From: CAYXDO01 sp964463485
GTDB taxonomy: Bacteria; Myxococcota; Kuafuiibacteriia; Kuafuiibacteriales; Kuafuiibacteriaceae
Reading direction: 5' to 3'
Assembly (NCBI GenBank): GCA_964463485.1
Contig: CAYXDO010000028.1
Location: forward strand, 17,960-81,959
Length of the DNA: 64,000 bases
Under the pieces are notes generated by a model, which was given only the letters and a program-made list of their open reading frames with translations, did no database searches and was not told where the DNA came from. Made by a program: the position numbers and the translations under genes. Shown here piece after piece: positions 1 through 8,804 of the stretch. Every line of letters starts with the position of its first letter. Position 1 is the stretch's first letter.

Positions 1-178
1 GATCGAATTTGGCCTCTGCGGCGGCTTCGGCAGTGGCCCGATCGAGCTCGATGTCGGAGGCGTCGATGGCGGGGCTCGTAGGCTCGGGACTCGTGGGCTC
101 TGCGCTCGAGGGCTCGTCCACGGGAGCCGTTTTTTTCTTGCGCGGGCGCTTCGGGGCGGGGCGGGGCTTGGACGCCAT
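1..178 (-). CDS. 5' end of an unidentified gene, cut by the window edge
   Basis: An ATG at 178 opens a frame that reads leftward through the window edge, giving 59 codons without a stop. The N-terminus is very basic (PRPAPKRPRKKKTA) and is followed by a Pro/Ser/Glu stretch with a repeated EPTSP, then an Ala/Glu-rich probably helical part. No domain is visible in this fragment. Basic, disordered leaders like this are common ahead of nucleic-acid-binding domains, but that is not evidence of function. It is divergent from the KAS III-like gene at 272, with about 93 bases between them. Confidence 0.45.
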   Translation of the reverse strand, partial: MASKPRPAPKRPRKKKTAPVDEPSSAEPTSPEPTSPAIDASDIELDRATAEAAAEAKFD

Positions 179-271
179 GATCGGGCTTTTTCCTCCCGGT
201 GGGCCGCCGCCGTCAATTTCGTTCGTCTCGGGCCGCTTGCGCAATCCCCGCGCGGTGAGCCATGGGGAAGC

Positions 272-1288
272 GTGTTCAACGCATTCGTGTCTGGAACTGG
301 ATTCTTCGTCCCGCCCAACGTCGTGACGAATCAGCAGCTCGCGGAGAAGTACGGAATCGACACCACCCACGAGTGGGTCGTCACGCGCACGGGTATCGAA
401 GAGCGCCACTTCGCGGAGCCGGGCCTCGGCCCGTCCGATCTCGCCGAGCCGGCCGCGCGAGAAGCCATTTCACGCGCAGGGCTCGAGCCCAAAGACATCG
501 GGATGATCTTGTTCGCGACTTTGTCACCCGAGTACGCCTTTCCAGGGTCCGGGGTCTTCTTGCAGGAGAAGCTGGGTCTCGAAGGCATTCCGGCGATGGA
601 CATTCGCAATCAGTGCAGCGGGTTCATGTACGGGCTCAGCACGGCGACCTCGATGGTGGAGTCCGGCGCCATGGAGCACGTGCTCGTCGTCGGCGCGGAG
701 GTTCATTCCGCGGCGCTCGATTTGAGCACGCGAGGTCGCTCGATCTCGTCGTTGTTCGGCGACGGGGCGGGCGCGGTCGTCGTGTCCCGCGCGAGCTCCG
801 ACGAGCGCAAGATCCTCGGCTGGGTCCTCGGCGCGGACGGTCGCTACAAAGACATGCTCGCCCAGCGGATTTGGGACACCCGCCAGCGGCCGTTCATTCC
901 GCTCGACGCCGAAGGCAACGGCGTCGTGAAGCCCGAGATGATGTGGGCGCAGATGAATGGGCGCGCAGTCTTCAAACACGCGGTCGAGAAGATGGTCGCG
1001 TCGGTCGCCGGGATTTGTTGGCAACACAAAGTGACCACCGACGATCTCGATCTCGTCGTGTTTCACCAGGCCAACATGCGCATCAATCAAACCGTGCAGC
1101 AGATCCTCGGGCTCCCTCCAGAGAAGGTGCCGCACACGATCCAGCGCTACGGCAACACGACCGCCGCGACGATCCCCATCACGCTCGGAGAGTGTGTGCG
1201 CACCGGGCAGCTCCAGCCTGGGATGTTGGTGGCGCTCTCCGCGTTCGGATCCGGCTTCACGTGGGGCGCGGCGCTCATTCGCTGGTAG
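272..1288 (+). CDS. 3-oxoacyl-ACP synthase III family protein (FabH-like)
   Basis: This is a 338-residue thiolase-fold condensing enzyme of the KAS III type. In this family the enzyme joins an acyl-CoA starter to an acyl-ACP extender. The Cys-His-Asn triad is visible: C115 in RNQCSGFMYG, H265 in VVFHQANMRI and N295 in RYGNTTAATIP. The glycine-rich end ALSAFGSGFTWGAALIRW is typical. Length is close to the family norm of about 320. The start is GTG with GGGGA a few bases upstream. It may serve fatty-acid initiation (FabH) or a specialised starter unit; no other lipid gene is adjacent, so the symbol is withheld. Its stop abuts the stop of the convergent kinase gene without a spacer. Confidence 0.9.
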   Translation: MFNAFVSGTGFFVPPNVVTNQQLAEKYGIDTTHEWVVTRTGIEERHFAEPGLGPSDLAEPAAREAISRAGLEPKDIGMILFATLSPEYAFPGSGVFLQEKLGLEGIPAMDIRNQCSGFMYGLSTATSMVESGAMEHVLVVGAEVHSAALDLSTRGRSISSLFGDGAGAVVVSRASSDERKILGWVLGADGRYKDMLAQRIWDTRQRPFIPLDAEGNGVVKPEMMWAQMNGRAVFKHAVEKMVASVAGICWQHKVTTDDLDLVVFHQANMRINQTVQQILGLPPEKVPHTIQRYGNTTAATIPITLGECVRTGQLQPGMLVALSAFGSGFTWGAALIRW

Positions 1289-2518
1289 TCACCGATCGAG
1301 AATCAGCATCGACGCCAGCACGGAGACCACGACCAGCAGGAACACGCAGAGGATGATCAAACGCTTGAGGAGCTTGTCGGGCGGGGGTGCTGGTTTCTTG
1401 GGCTTCTGCTCGGCGGGGACGGCGGGAACGGTCTCGGCGACGGCGTGGTCGTCTTCGTGTGAATCGCGGTCGGCCGAGGGTGAAACGACTCCGGGGAGTG
1501 AAGCCGGCAGGCTGCCGTCCATGGAGTCGTAGGGGCCGGCCTCCGCGCGGAGCACGAGCTCACTGTTCTCGAGCTCGCCGCGACCGTCGCCTTTCTTTCG
1601 TTTCAGGAAGGGGCGGGCCTCTTCGACGAGCTTGGCGAGCGCGGCAGCGTCGATGCGGAGCTGTCGCGCTGCGCGGAAGCGGTCGAGTCTCCTCTCCACG
1701 TCGCGAGCGCTGTGGGGGCGAGCTTCGGGGTCGCGCTGCGTGCACGCTTCGATGATCGCGACGAGGTCACGATCGACGTTGGGGATGCGCGGTCCGATCG
1801 GGTCGACCGCGCCGACGGAGATCTTCTTCAGGATCTCGGCTTGATTCTGTCCCTTCCAGAAAGAGTCGCCCGCGAGCAGCTCGAACATGAGCGCGCCTAG
1901 ACCGTACACGTCCGTGCGTCGGTCGACGGACCCTCCGATAGCTTGCTCGGGGGACATGGCGGCCGCTCGGCCACGAACGACGCCCGGACGCGTGAGGCCG
2001 TGGCCGGCCAAGGTGGCGCCGCCGAAGTCGATGAGCTTCGGGACACCGTCGAGCCCGATCATGATGCTGTCGGGAGATACATCGCGGTGGACGATCCCGA
2101 GCGCCGTGCCGTCGGGGAGCTCGCGTTCGTGCGCGTGGGAGAGCCCGCGCGCGATCTGCCCGACGATTCCGCACGCGACCTCGACCTGGAGCTTCTTGTT
2201 GAACGCCTTGAGCGCGTCGAGAAACTCGCTCAACGTCGGGCCGTCGATGAAATCGGTGACGAGGAAGAAGTCCGAGCCGCCCTGGCCGACGTCGACGACC
2301 TCCACGATGTTCGGGTGGTCGAGCGTGGCGATCACCGCGGCTTCGCGAAGCGCGCGTTGATGTTGCTCTTCATCGTCGGCCTTTCCGATGATCCGTTTGA
2401 TCGCACGTCGCTTGCCGTCCACGACGGACTCCGCGTCGTAAACTTCGGCATTCATGCGGACCGCTACGCGACGCCCGATCCGGTAGCGCCGATCGACGGA
2501 GCGGTCCGCCAACGCCAT
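1289..2518 (-). CDS. membrane-anchored Ser/Thr protein kinase with a degenerate glycine loop
   Basis: This 409-residue protein has an N-terminal eukaryotic-like kinase domain (about residues 11-285). Visible motifs are the lysine in RAIKRII (K41), the helix-C glutamate E59, the catalytic loop HRDVSPDSIM (D146), DFG at 164-166, and SPEQ followed by RTDVYGLG. The usual GxGxxG nucleotide loop is replaced by IGRRVAVRMNAEVY, which keeps only the first glycine. A basic/acidic linker leads to one C-terminal transmembrane helix (about 385-405) with almost nothing after it. The kinase is therefore tail-anchored and faces the cytoplasm. Such kinases are abundant in Myxococcota and usually phosphorylate regulators. 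The degenerate loop could lower activity, but all catalytic residues remain. Confidence 0.9.
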   Translation of the reverse strand: MALADRSVDRRYRIGRRVAVRMNAEVYDAESVVDGKRRAIKRIIGKADDEEQHQRALREAAVIATLDHPNIVEVVDVGQGGSDFFLVTDFIDGPTLSEFLDALKAFNKKLQVEVACGIVGQIARGLSHAHERELPDGTALGIVHRDVSPDSIMIGLDGVPKLIDFGGATLAGHGLTRPGVVRGRAAAMSPEQAIGGSVDRRTDVYGLGALMFELLAGDSFWKGQNQAEILKKISVGAVDPIGPRIPNVDRDLVAIIEACTQRDPEARPHSARDVERRLDRFRAARQLRIDAAALAKLVEEARPFLKRKKGDGRGELENSELVLRAEAGPYDSMDGSLPASLPGVVSPSADRDSHEDDHAVAETVPAVPAEQKPKKPAPPPDKLLKRLIILCVFLLVVVSVLASMLILDR

Positions 2519-2709
2519 GGCCCGTTATTATCCTCTCTGAGCCGTCAGAGCACGTTCTCCGATGGCGGCGACCGGATTTCGTCGTTGGGGCCGGCCGGAG
2601 CTTCGTCGAAGGTCGTCTTCGCGCCTTTGCTCGCCCGGAAATTTGCCGGAGGTGACTTGCGTCGTCGGCCGGGATCTCCTAGGGCAGAAGGAGCCGGACC
2701 TCTGTCCTG

Positions 2710-4425
2710 ATGCACAAGCTCGACGGTCGAACCCAGGGGCTCAAGGCGAGTGAGAGCAGAGCGCTGCTCGCCTTGTTTCGCCGCAAGTCTCCCTCCCATG
2801 CGCTGTTCTCCACGGAGTTGGTCAAGAGTCTCTCCGTCGTGAGCCGCAACTTGAACCGTCAGGTCGGCGTGTTGCTCAATCGGGTCGGCGAGGTCGAGCG
2901 CGTCGTGTTGGGCGAGCCTTCGCGTTTGTATCTCCCGGACCTGGGCCGAGCGCGCGCCGGCGCTGGGCGTCTGCGAGGCCTTCGGCTGATCCGAACCGAG
3001 CTCCGCGCGCAGGCGGTGTCGAACGAAGATCTCGCGGACCTCTCCAAGCTCCGGCTCGACGCGGTCGTCGTCCTCGATGTCGACGCGCAAGGCCAGGCTC
3101 GTCGTACGCACTGGGCCCACCTCGTTCCGGACGCACGCGAGCGAACGATTTATCCGGAGGTCGAGAGCTTCGATGCGCCTCACATCGTCCGAGCCGACGC
3201 GATGGCGCTCGTGCTCGAAGCGGAAAACGAGCTCACTCGGCTCTTCGGAGGAGGTCCGCGGGCACTCGAACAGGAGGCCGTCCTACTCGTAGGTGTGGCC
3301 AAAGCAGGACCGCGCACCCGCGAGCTCGCCGAAGACTCCATGCGCGAGCTCGTCGAGCTCGCCCGCACGGCCGGCGTCCGCGTCGCCGACACGGTGATCC
3401 AGATCCGCCGCGAGCTCGACGCGCGCACCGTCGTCGGCCGAGGAAAGATCGAAGAGCTCACGCTCCGAGCGCTCGAGCTCGGCGCCGACGTCTTGATCTT
3501 CGATCGAGATCTCGGCCCCTCTCAGCTCCGCGCCATCACCAACGAGACCGATCTGCGCGTGCTCGATCGCACGCAGCTGATCCTCGACATCTTCGCCAAA
3601 CACGCCAAGAGCCGCGACGGAAAGCTCCAGGTCGAGCTCGCGCAGCTCAAATACACCCTGCCGCGGCTCGTCGAAAAATCGACCGCGATGAGTCGCCTCA
3701 CCGGAGGCATTGGGGGACAAGGACCCGGCGAGACGAAGCTCGAGATCCACCGTCGCCGCGCACGCGAGCGGATCCAACGCCTCGAAAAAGAAATCGAGAA
3801 GCTCGCGGTCGAACGACGCGTTCGACGGGCCCATCGGCGTCGCTCGAAGGTCCCCATGGTCGCCATCGTCGGCTATACGAACGTCGGCAAGTCCACGCTG
3901 CTCAACGCGCTCACGAACGCCGACGTCCTCGCCGAAGACAAGCTGTTCGCGACCCTCGACACCACCTCGCGAAGGGTCCGCTTCCCGAGCGACCACGAGG
4001 TCGTTCTCACCGACACCGTGGGCTTCATTCGCGACCTCCCTCAGGACCTCGTGAACGCCTTCAAAGCTACGCTCGAGGAGCTCTCCGAGGCCGATCTGAT
4101 CCTCCACGTCATCGACGCGGCCGACCCGAACGCATCCGAAAAGATGCGGTCTGTAGAGTCGATCCTCGCCGAGCTTCGCCTCGACGCGATCGATCGTCTC
4201 GTCGTCATCAACAAGATCGATCAGGCGCCCCGCCCGATCGTGGCCGCGCTCATTCATGTCACCCACGGCATTCCGGTGTCCGCGCTCGATCGGACAGGCC
4301 TCGATCGGTTGGTCGATTCGATCGTCGACCGTGCGTTCACGGCGATGGATGCTAGGGCGCGGAACGAGGCCCTGCGCGAAGAGCTCGTGATCGGTCCGAA
4401 CACGGTCGTGCGCGGGCGGGCCTGA
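2710..4425 (+). CDS. hflX: ribosome-associated GTPase HflX
   Basis: This is a 571-residue GTPase of the HflX family, which binds the large ribosomal subunit and splits stalled ribosomes after heat or other stress. The glycine-rich RLTGGIGGQGPGETKLE segment of the HflX N-domain is present. It is followed by the G domain with the P-loop GYTNVGKST (about 388-396), DTVGF (G3) and NKID (G4). The protein is longer than the roughly 430-residue E. coli form because of about 150 extra N-terminal residues. That extension starts with a basic segment and a second copy-like region of unclear role. The next gene starts 130 bases downstream. The ATG at 2710 is the first in frame. Confidence 0.93.
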   Translation: MHKLDGRTQGLKASESRALLALFRRKSPSHALFSTELVKSLSVVSRNLNRQVGVLLNRVGEVERVVLGEPSRLYLPDLGRARAGAGRLRGLRLIRTELRAQAVSNEDLADLSKLRLDAVVVLDVDAQGQARRTHWAHLVPDARERTIYPEVESFDAPHIVRADAMALVLEAENELTRLFGGGPRALEQEAVLLVGVAKAGPRTRELAEDSMRELVELARTAGVRVADTVIQIRRELDARTVVGRGKIEELTLRALELGADVLIFDRDLGPSQLRAITNETDLRVLDRTQLILDIFAKHAKSRDGKLQVELAQLKYTLPRLVEKSTAMSRLTGGIGGQGPGETKLEIHRRRARERIQRLEKEIEKLAVERRVRRAHRRRSKVPMVAIVGYTNVGKSTLLNALTNADVLAEDKLFATLDTTSRRVRFPSDHEVVLTDTVGFIRDLPQDLVNAFKATLEELSEADLILHVIDAADPNASEKMRSVESILAELRLDAIDRLVVINKIDQAPRPIVAALIHVTHGIPVSALDRTGLDRLVDSIVDRAFTAMDARARNEALREELVIGPNTVVRGRA

Positions 4426-4555
4426 TCCGAGTCGAAGCGGTTCGTGACCCCTCCGGCAAGATCGCTTGCCCTCGACCTTCCTCTGCTTCGACAACTGGAC
4501 GGTCGTCGTCTCTGCCATCTTCGACTCTCCGATCGCCATGAGCTACCGTCCGAAC

Positions 4556-5350
4556 ATGCGTATCTTGGCGGTCCTGGCGTGCGTTTTCGTCCCATCGCTG
4601 GCGTGGGCCGATCCGCGTGTGATTCCGGCCGAGCGTCTTCGCGAGATTCGAATTCTAGGCAAGGCTGGAGAGCTGATCGTGCGGGCGTCCGCGGACCGCG
4701 TCGTGGAAGCAGACCTTACCGACCCCGACGCGAAGATCGAGGAGAAGGACGGCGTGCTCGAGGTGCGCTTCGAGAAGGGGTACGCGGAGTTTCGAATCCC
4801 GCTGCGTTCGAATCTGACGGTGGAGACGCAGAAGGTCTCCGTCGAGCTCTCGGGACGCTACGGGCGTCTCTCGGCCAAGAACGCCGACGGCGACGTGTCG
4901 ATGACGGTGGAGGCGGCGGAGGTCGACGTCGTGGTGGGTCGCGGTGATGTCTCCTGCGCGGGGGTCACCAGCAAGCTCAGCATCGTCACGCGACAAGGCG
5001 ATGTGGAAGTGTCGGGGCTCTCGGAGAGCACGCGCATCGAGGCGCCGGCAGGCGAGATCCGCGTGGAGCGTCCGCCGCACGCCCTAGAGGTCGTAGGGGG
5101 CACGGGTTTGGTCACGCTCAACGGCCGCTTCGAGTCGAAGTCGACGGCGACGATCCAAACGACCACCGGCCGCGTCGTCGTGACCGCTGGCGGAGCCGAA
5201 GGGCTGAAGGTCGCGGGCACGTCCGAGTCCGGACAGATCTTCTTTCCCGAACAGGCCCCGCAGAAGTCGAAAGGCAGCTACGTTCGCGGCAAAGGGAGCA
5301 CCGAGCTCCGCATCACCACGGTGTCCGGAGCGATTCACGTCGAGGATTGA
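4556..5350 (+). CDS. exported DUF4097-type beta-repeat protein
   Basis: The 264-residue product begins with a signal peptide (MRILAVLACVFVPSLAWADP), so it is exported. The rest consists of regularly spaced short beta-strand repeats such as VSMTVEAAEVDVVVGRGDVSC, with GDV and GEI turns about every 18-20 residues. This is the pattern of the DUF4097 putative adhesin family, a right-handed beta-helix-like fold of unknown function. An upstream in-frame ATG at 4466 would add 30 residues ahead of the signal peptide, so the ATG at 4556 is preferred. The neighbouring gene at 5403 also encodes a solenoid-like repeat protein. Function is unknown. Confidence 0.75.
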   Translation: MRILAVLACVFVPSLAWADPRVIPAERLREIRILGKAGELIVRASADRVVEADLTDPDAKIEEKDGVLEVRFEKGYAEFRIPLRSNLTVETQKVSVELSGRYGRLSAKNADGDVSMTVEAAEVDVVVGRGDVSCAGVTSKLSIVTRQGDVEVSGLSESTRIEAPAGEIRVERPPHALEVVGGTGLVTLNGRFESKSTATIQTTTGRVVVTAGGAEGLKVAGTSESGQIFFPEQAPQKSKGSYVRGKGSTELRITTVSGAIHVED

Positions 5351-5402
5351 CCCACTCTGGGGATCTTGACGAGTCTCCCCTCGATCCGGGAAAACCGATC
5401 CC

Positions 5403-6470
5403 ATGGTTTTGGGCGTTGGTCCAAAGGTCGAGTCCCCCCAGACCCAGCGAGCTGAAATATCTGCGTCCGCAGAGGCGACGAAACGTGGAGACGCTCCCGA
5501 CAAGCTCGAGCCGTCGCCGAAGGGGGCGCTGGTTCAAGGCGTGGGAACGGTGGGCCACGTCGATGCGGACGGAACGCTGCGTGGCGACGTCATCGTGAAG
5601 ACGGCCGACGATGTGAAGAAGCTGTCGGCTTCCGGCGCCAAGCGCATCACGGGTCGATTGATCGTCGCGAACACGGAGCTGTTTCACCTCGAGGGCCTCG
5701 CGAAGATCGAGTCTGCTGGTGCCGTGGAGCTCCGCGGAAACAAGAGGTTGGCCTTGCTCGGAGGGCTTCGAGGGTTGAAGCACGTCGACAAAGACGTGCG
5801 CATTCGCGAGAACGCCGCGCTCGAGACCACGACGGGCCTTTCGAATCTAGAGCGAGTAGGAGGCCGGCTCGAGGTCGCGAAGAACGGAACCCTCTCCAAG
5901 GTCGAAGGCCTGGAGAAGCTCGACTCGATCGGCGGAGACCTCGAGATCTCCGACAACCCATCGCTTGGCGACGTCGCGCTGCCGAGTCTCAGAAAAACCG
6001 GCGGCTCCGTATCGGTGTCTGGCAACCCGGCGCTCGTAGCGATGGACGCGCCGAAGCTCGAGGAGGTCGGAGGTCGAGAGTCTCGCGGAGACGTCAGCGT
6101 CGACGACAACGACCGAATCGAGAAGCTCCAGTTGTCGAAGCTGAAGAAGGTCGAAGGCAACTTGATCTTGTCGGAGGGTCGGCTCACCGACCTTGAGGGG
6201 CTGCGCGAAGTCACGACTGTGTCCGGCAGTATGCGAGTCGTTCGCCAGGAACGGCTCGAGAGCATGCGCGGAGCGGGATCGCTGGAGGTGGTGGGCGCCG
6301 ACTTGGAGCTCTCGGAGAATCAGGCGCTTTCGACGCTCGAAGGTCTGCACTCTCTTCGTGAGATCCGCGGAAATCTCGTCTCCCTCCAGAACCCAAACTT
6401 ACCCGAGCCAGCGGTTCAAGACTTGAAGACGAGAGTTGCCGTGTACGGATCGGTGATCTCGCCAGGCTGA
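5403..6470 (+). CDS. receptor-L-domain-like (leucine-rich solenoid) repeat protein
   Basis: The 355-residue protein is built from repeats of about 20-24 residues of the form L-x-I-x-x-N-x-x-L-x-x-L-x-G-L-x-x-L-x-x-I-x-G. This pattern resembles receptor L domains and leucine-rich repeats. Repeats run from about residue 80 to 335. No signal peptide or membrane segment is visible at the chosen start, so localisation is unclear; the first 50 residues are polar and look unstructured. The gene starts 52 bases after the DUF4097 gene and may be co-transcribed. The last 80 bases of the gene occur again downstream at 7429-7508. Function is unknown; a protein- or sugar-binding solenoid is a reasonable guess. 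Confidence 0.65.
   Translation: MVLGVGPKVESPQTQRAEISASAEATKRGDAPDKLEPSPKGALVQGVGTVGHVDADGTLRGDVIVKTADDVKKLSASGAKRITGRLIVANTELFHLEGLAKIESAGAVELRGNKRLALLGGLRGLKHVDKDVRIRENAALETTTGLSNLERVGGRLEVAKNGTLSKVEGLEKLDSIGGDLEISDNPSLGDVALPSLRKTGGSVSVSGNPALVAMDAPKLEEVGGRESRGDVSVDDNDRIEKLQLSKLKKVEGNLILSEGRLTDLEGLREVTTVSGSMRVVRQERLESMRGAGSLEVVGADLELSENQALSTLEGLHSLREIRGNLVSLQNPNLPEPAVQDLKTRVAVYGSVISPG
6391..6470 (+). repeat. 80-bp direct repeat, copy 1 (3' end of the L-domain gene)
   Basis: This segment encodes the last 25 codons and stop of the L-domain-like protein. It matches 7429-7508 at 76 of 80 positions. Three of the four differences are synonymous and the fourth is Leu to Met. The stop codon is conserved in both copies. 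Confidence 0.9.
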
Positions 6471-6540
6471 GTAAGCTCGCCATGAAGCTGCTCGCGTCGT
6501 GTCTAGGCGCGAGACCGCGTTCCAAAAATTGCTGCAGGAC

Positions 6541-7329
6541 TCATGAGTCCGCGAGGACTCGATCCACCGTTTCGGCGAGCGCCGCCGCGCGCACCCAGCG
6601 CTCGAGGCGGACCGCGCTCAACTCGAACGCGATCAGGTGTCGCTGGGCCTCTGTCGGCTCGAGCCCCCGCGCCTCCAGGACGCTCACGAGCGCGGCCCGC
6701 AATCCTTCTTTGCGTCCTTCTTCACGTCCCTCTTTACCAACTTCGCTCAGGTCCGAGTAACCTCGCCGCTGGAGGAGGTTGGAGAGCGCCACTTCGTGGG
6801 CTTCGTCGCGATCGAACATCGCTTTCACAGGTACGGGGTTCTTCAAGAAGCCTGGGGCCTCGATGAGTTGGCCGGGAGACAGGACCTGCACCGCCTTGTT
6901 CTTCTGGTAGACCTCGACTCTCTGCGGCCCGAGCAGCCTGACCACCCAAACCCACTCGGTTCCGGAAGTCAGGAAGAGCTCGATCTTCTCTTGGAGCTTC
7001 GCCTCGTCCTGCCCGCTGCTTGCATACTCCACGGCCAGCCGAGGGACTCCCGAGATCCACCCCCGCGCCGCGGGCACATTGCCCACGCCGATATCGGGTG
7101 CGCGCACCGTGCGCTCGCCGAGCTCGTAGCCGGGATCGAAGCCCGCTTCCTCAACGCCCGGATCCGTGTCGAGCACCTGGAAGGCTGCGCCGGCGCCGCG
7201 AGCGCTGTCTCCGCCCGAAGGCATGCAGAGCACCGGGTGGCCGTCGTCGAGTTCGTAGCCCGAGCCCGGTGGGAGGTCTCTGGAGGTGAACGGCCCGGGA
7301 TCACCGATGACTTGCCTCGCTTCGCTCAC
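6541..7329 (-). CDS. Uma2 family (PD-(D/E)XK-like) putative nuclease
   Basis: The 262-residue product has the Uma2/DUF820 core: YELDDGHPVLCM, then RAPDIGV, PRLAVEYAS and KLQEKIELFLTSGTEWVWVV, ending in a VEVYQ strand. The Asp and Glu in APDI and AVEY are the expected metal ligands of this PD-(D/E)XK-like fold. The C-terminal 80 residues are charged and helical (EEGRKEGLRAAL...) and resemble the tails found on Rpn/Uma2-type proteins. Biological function of Uma2 proteins is unsettled; many are associated with mobile or repeat-rich DNA. The start is GTG at 7329, lying in a perfect 7-bp palindrome. The gene lies on the opposite strand between two copies of an 80-bp repeat. Confidence 0.8.
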   Translation of the reverse strand: MSEARQVIGDPGPFTSRDLPPGSGYELDDGHPVLCMPSGGDSARGAGAAFQVLDTDPGVEEAGFDPGYELGERTVRAPDIGVGNVPAARGWISGVPRLAVEYASSGQDEAKLQEKIELFLTSGTEWVWVVRLLGPQRVEVYQKNKAVQVLSPGQLIEAPGFLKNPVPVKAMFDRDEAHEVALSNLLQRRGYSDLSEVGKEGREEGRKEGLRAALVSVLEARGLEPTEAQRHLIAFELSAVRLERWVRAAALAETVDRVLADS

Positions 7330-7338
7330 CTGGTGAGC
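7324..7338. promoter_or_regulatory. 7+7 palindrome over the Uma2 start codon
   Basis: GCTCACC and GGTGAGC flank a single central base and overlap the GTG start of the Uma2 gene. It could be an autoregulatory operator or a translation-blocking hairpin. A second imperfect GC-rich stem lies at 7356-7388, just upstream. Confidence 0.3.
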
Positions 7339-7428
7339 CTAATGCACGGCCCGCAGCCTGTCGAGCCCGCGTCGCGGCGCGGGCAGGCCGTGCGCCCAGC
7401 ACTCTTCCGAGCGGCCCTAGCACCCTTC

Positions 7429-7508
7429 ACCCAAACCTACCCGAGCCAGCGGTTCAAGACATGAAGACGAGAGTTGCCGTCTACGGATCGGTGATCTCGC
7501 CAGGATGA
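7429..7508 (+). pseudogene. remnant of a second L-domain gene (80-bp repeat, copy 2)
   Basis: This copy of 6391-6470 keeps an open frame and the TGA stop (NPNLPEPAVQDMKT...), but homology ends abruptly on its 5' side and no gene body is attached. The substitution pattern, mostly synonymous, indicates the copy was once under selection as part of a paralogous coding gene. The Uma2 gene and about 100 bases of unassigned DNA occupy the place where the rest of that paralogue would be. It ends 88 bases before the metallophosphoesterase gene. Confidence 0.7.
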
Positions 7509-7596
7509 TTTCCGTCGATCGAGACGACCTGCCTCTTCTGGCGTTCCAAGTGTAGCGCACACGTCGAGAGCTCGGCCGTGCAAGCTCGCGGTTGCC

Positions 7597-8778
7597 GTGC
7601 TCGTGCGAACGCCTCAAGCTCGTCGCGTGACCACGCTCCTCGCGGTGTTGGGTGTTTGCTTTGCGGGCACACTCGGCGGCGCGGCATTCGTTGCGTGGAG
7701 GACCTGGCCTAAGGCATGGGTTCGCTGGCTACGGGCCGCGTTCTTCGTCGTCGCCGTGTGTTCCTGCGCAGGCGTTGGACTGGGTCTCGCCCAGGGCGGG
7801 CACGCCGGAGTCCTCTTGGGGATCGGGTTTCTGTTTCCGCTCTTGGCGAGCTCCGGGCTGTTGTTCGGATCGAGCCTCTTTTGGGCGCCCGCGGCCAAAG
7901 CCTCCGAACCGACTCCGAATCGGAGTCGTCGGGTCTTTCTCGGGAGAGCGGCGGTCGCCGTGCCGTTCGCGACCGCGAGCACCGGGCCCGTGGGGGCAAC
8001 GGGCGCTGCGTTGGGCCCCGTGCTCCGCGTTCACGAGCTCGAATACGAAGGCCTGCACCCGGACCTGGATGGGCTCTCGATTCTTCAACTCAGCGACGTG
8101 CACCTCGGGCCCTTCGTGGGAGTCGATCAAGTGACTCGCGCCTTGGACCTGGCGCGACCTCACCGACCGGAGCTCATCGTACTCACCGGCGACGTGGCCG
8201 ACGACTACGCGCTGCTCGAGCCGGCGCTCTTGGAAGTGCAGCGATTCGGGGCCGCGCTCGGGGCCTTCGGCGTTTTTGGAAATCACGAAAATGCGCTCGG
8301 CCGAGAAGCCGCAGCGGAGATTTACCGGCGCACCAAGGTGTCTCTGCTCGTTCGTGAAGGGACTTTGGTGCAGCGAGGGCAGGCCAACATTTGGATCGCC
8401 GGCTCCGACGATCCGGCCGGCAAGTTCATGGTCGATTTTCACCGAAAAGTGGTCGACCTGGCGCTCGAAGGGCGTCCGGCAGACGTCGACTTCGACGTGT
8501 TGCTGTCCCACCGACCAGGAGGCTTCGTGGCCGCCAAAGAGCGTGGCATCAAGCTCACGCTGGCGGGGCACACCCACGGGTTGCAGGTCGCGCTCTTCGG
8601 CCGGTCGGTCCTCGAGCCCTTGTTTCCCGACGCGTATTTGCTCGGATTATACCGAGAGGGTGAGTCGGTTTTGTATACGTCCGCGGGGCTCGGTCATTGG
8701 GTGCCCTTTCGCGTGAATTGTCCGTGCGAGGCCACGATTCTGACTCTACGGATCAAGGGGAGGGGCCGACGAAACTGA
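7597..8778 (+). CDS. membrane-bound metallophosphoesterase (YkuE/YaeI-like)
   Basis: The 393-residue protein has an N-terminal membrane part (hydrophobic segments around residues 13-33, 45-65 and 70-95) followed by a calcineurin-like phosphoesterase domain. Metal-binding motifs are visible in order: LSDVHLG, LTGDVADD, GNHENALG, LSHRPGGF and GHTHGLQ. This is the arrangement of the YkuE/YaeI group, which in related proteins removes phosphate from lipid-linked sugars such as UDP-diacylglucosamine. An RRVFLGRAA twin-arginine-like segment lies between the membrane part and the enzyme domain. The start is GTG. The substrate here is not determined. Confidence 0.87.
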   Translation: MLVRTPQARRVTTLLAVLGVCFAGTLGGAAFVAWRTWPKAWVRWLRAAFFVVAVCSCAGVGLGLAQGGHAGVLLGIGFLFPLLASSGLLFGSSLFWAPAAKASEPTPNRSRRVFLGRAAVAVPFATASTGPVGATGAALGPVLRVHELEYEGLHPDLDGLSILQLSDVHLGPFVGVDQVTRALDLARPHRPELIVLTGDVADDYALLEPALLEVQRFGAALGAFGVFGNHENALGREAAAEIYRRTKVSLLVREGTLVQRGQANIWIAGSDDPAGKFMVDFHRKVVDLALEGRPADVDFDVLLSHRPGGFVAAKERGIKLTLAGHTHGLQVALFGRSVLEPLFPDAYLLGLYREGESVLYTSAGLGHWVPFRVNCPCEATILTLRIKGRGRRN

Positions 8779-8804
8779 GTCGTTCGGCCTCGGCGACCCG
8801 ATCC

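Noticed and set aside
3283..4539. 418-codon frame on the minus strand
   Set aside because: It is a shadow of hflX, whose GTPase motifs are unambiguous.
6541..7329. Uma2 gene as a transposase
   Set aside because: The motifs fit the Uma2 nuclease-like fold and no terminal inverted repeats surround it; the flanking direct repeat is an old coding duplication.
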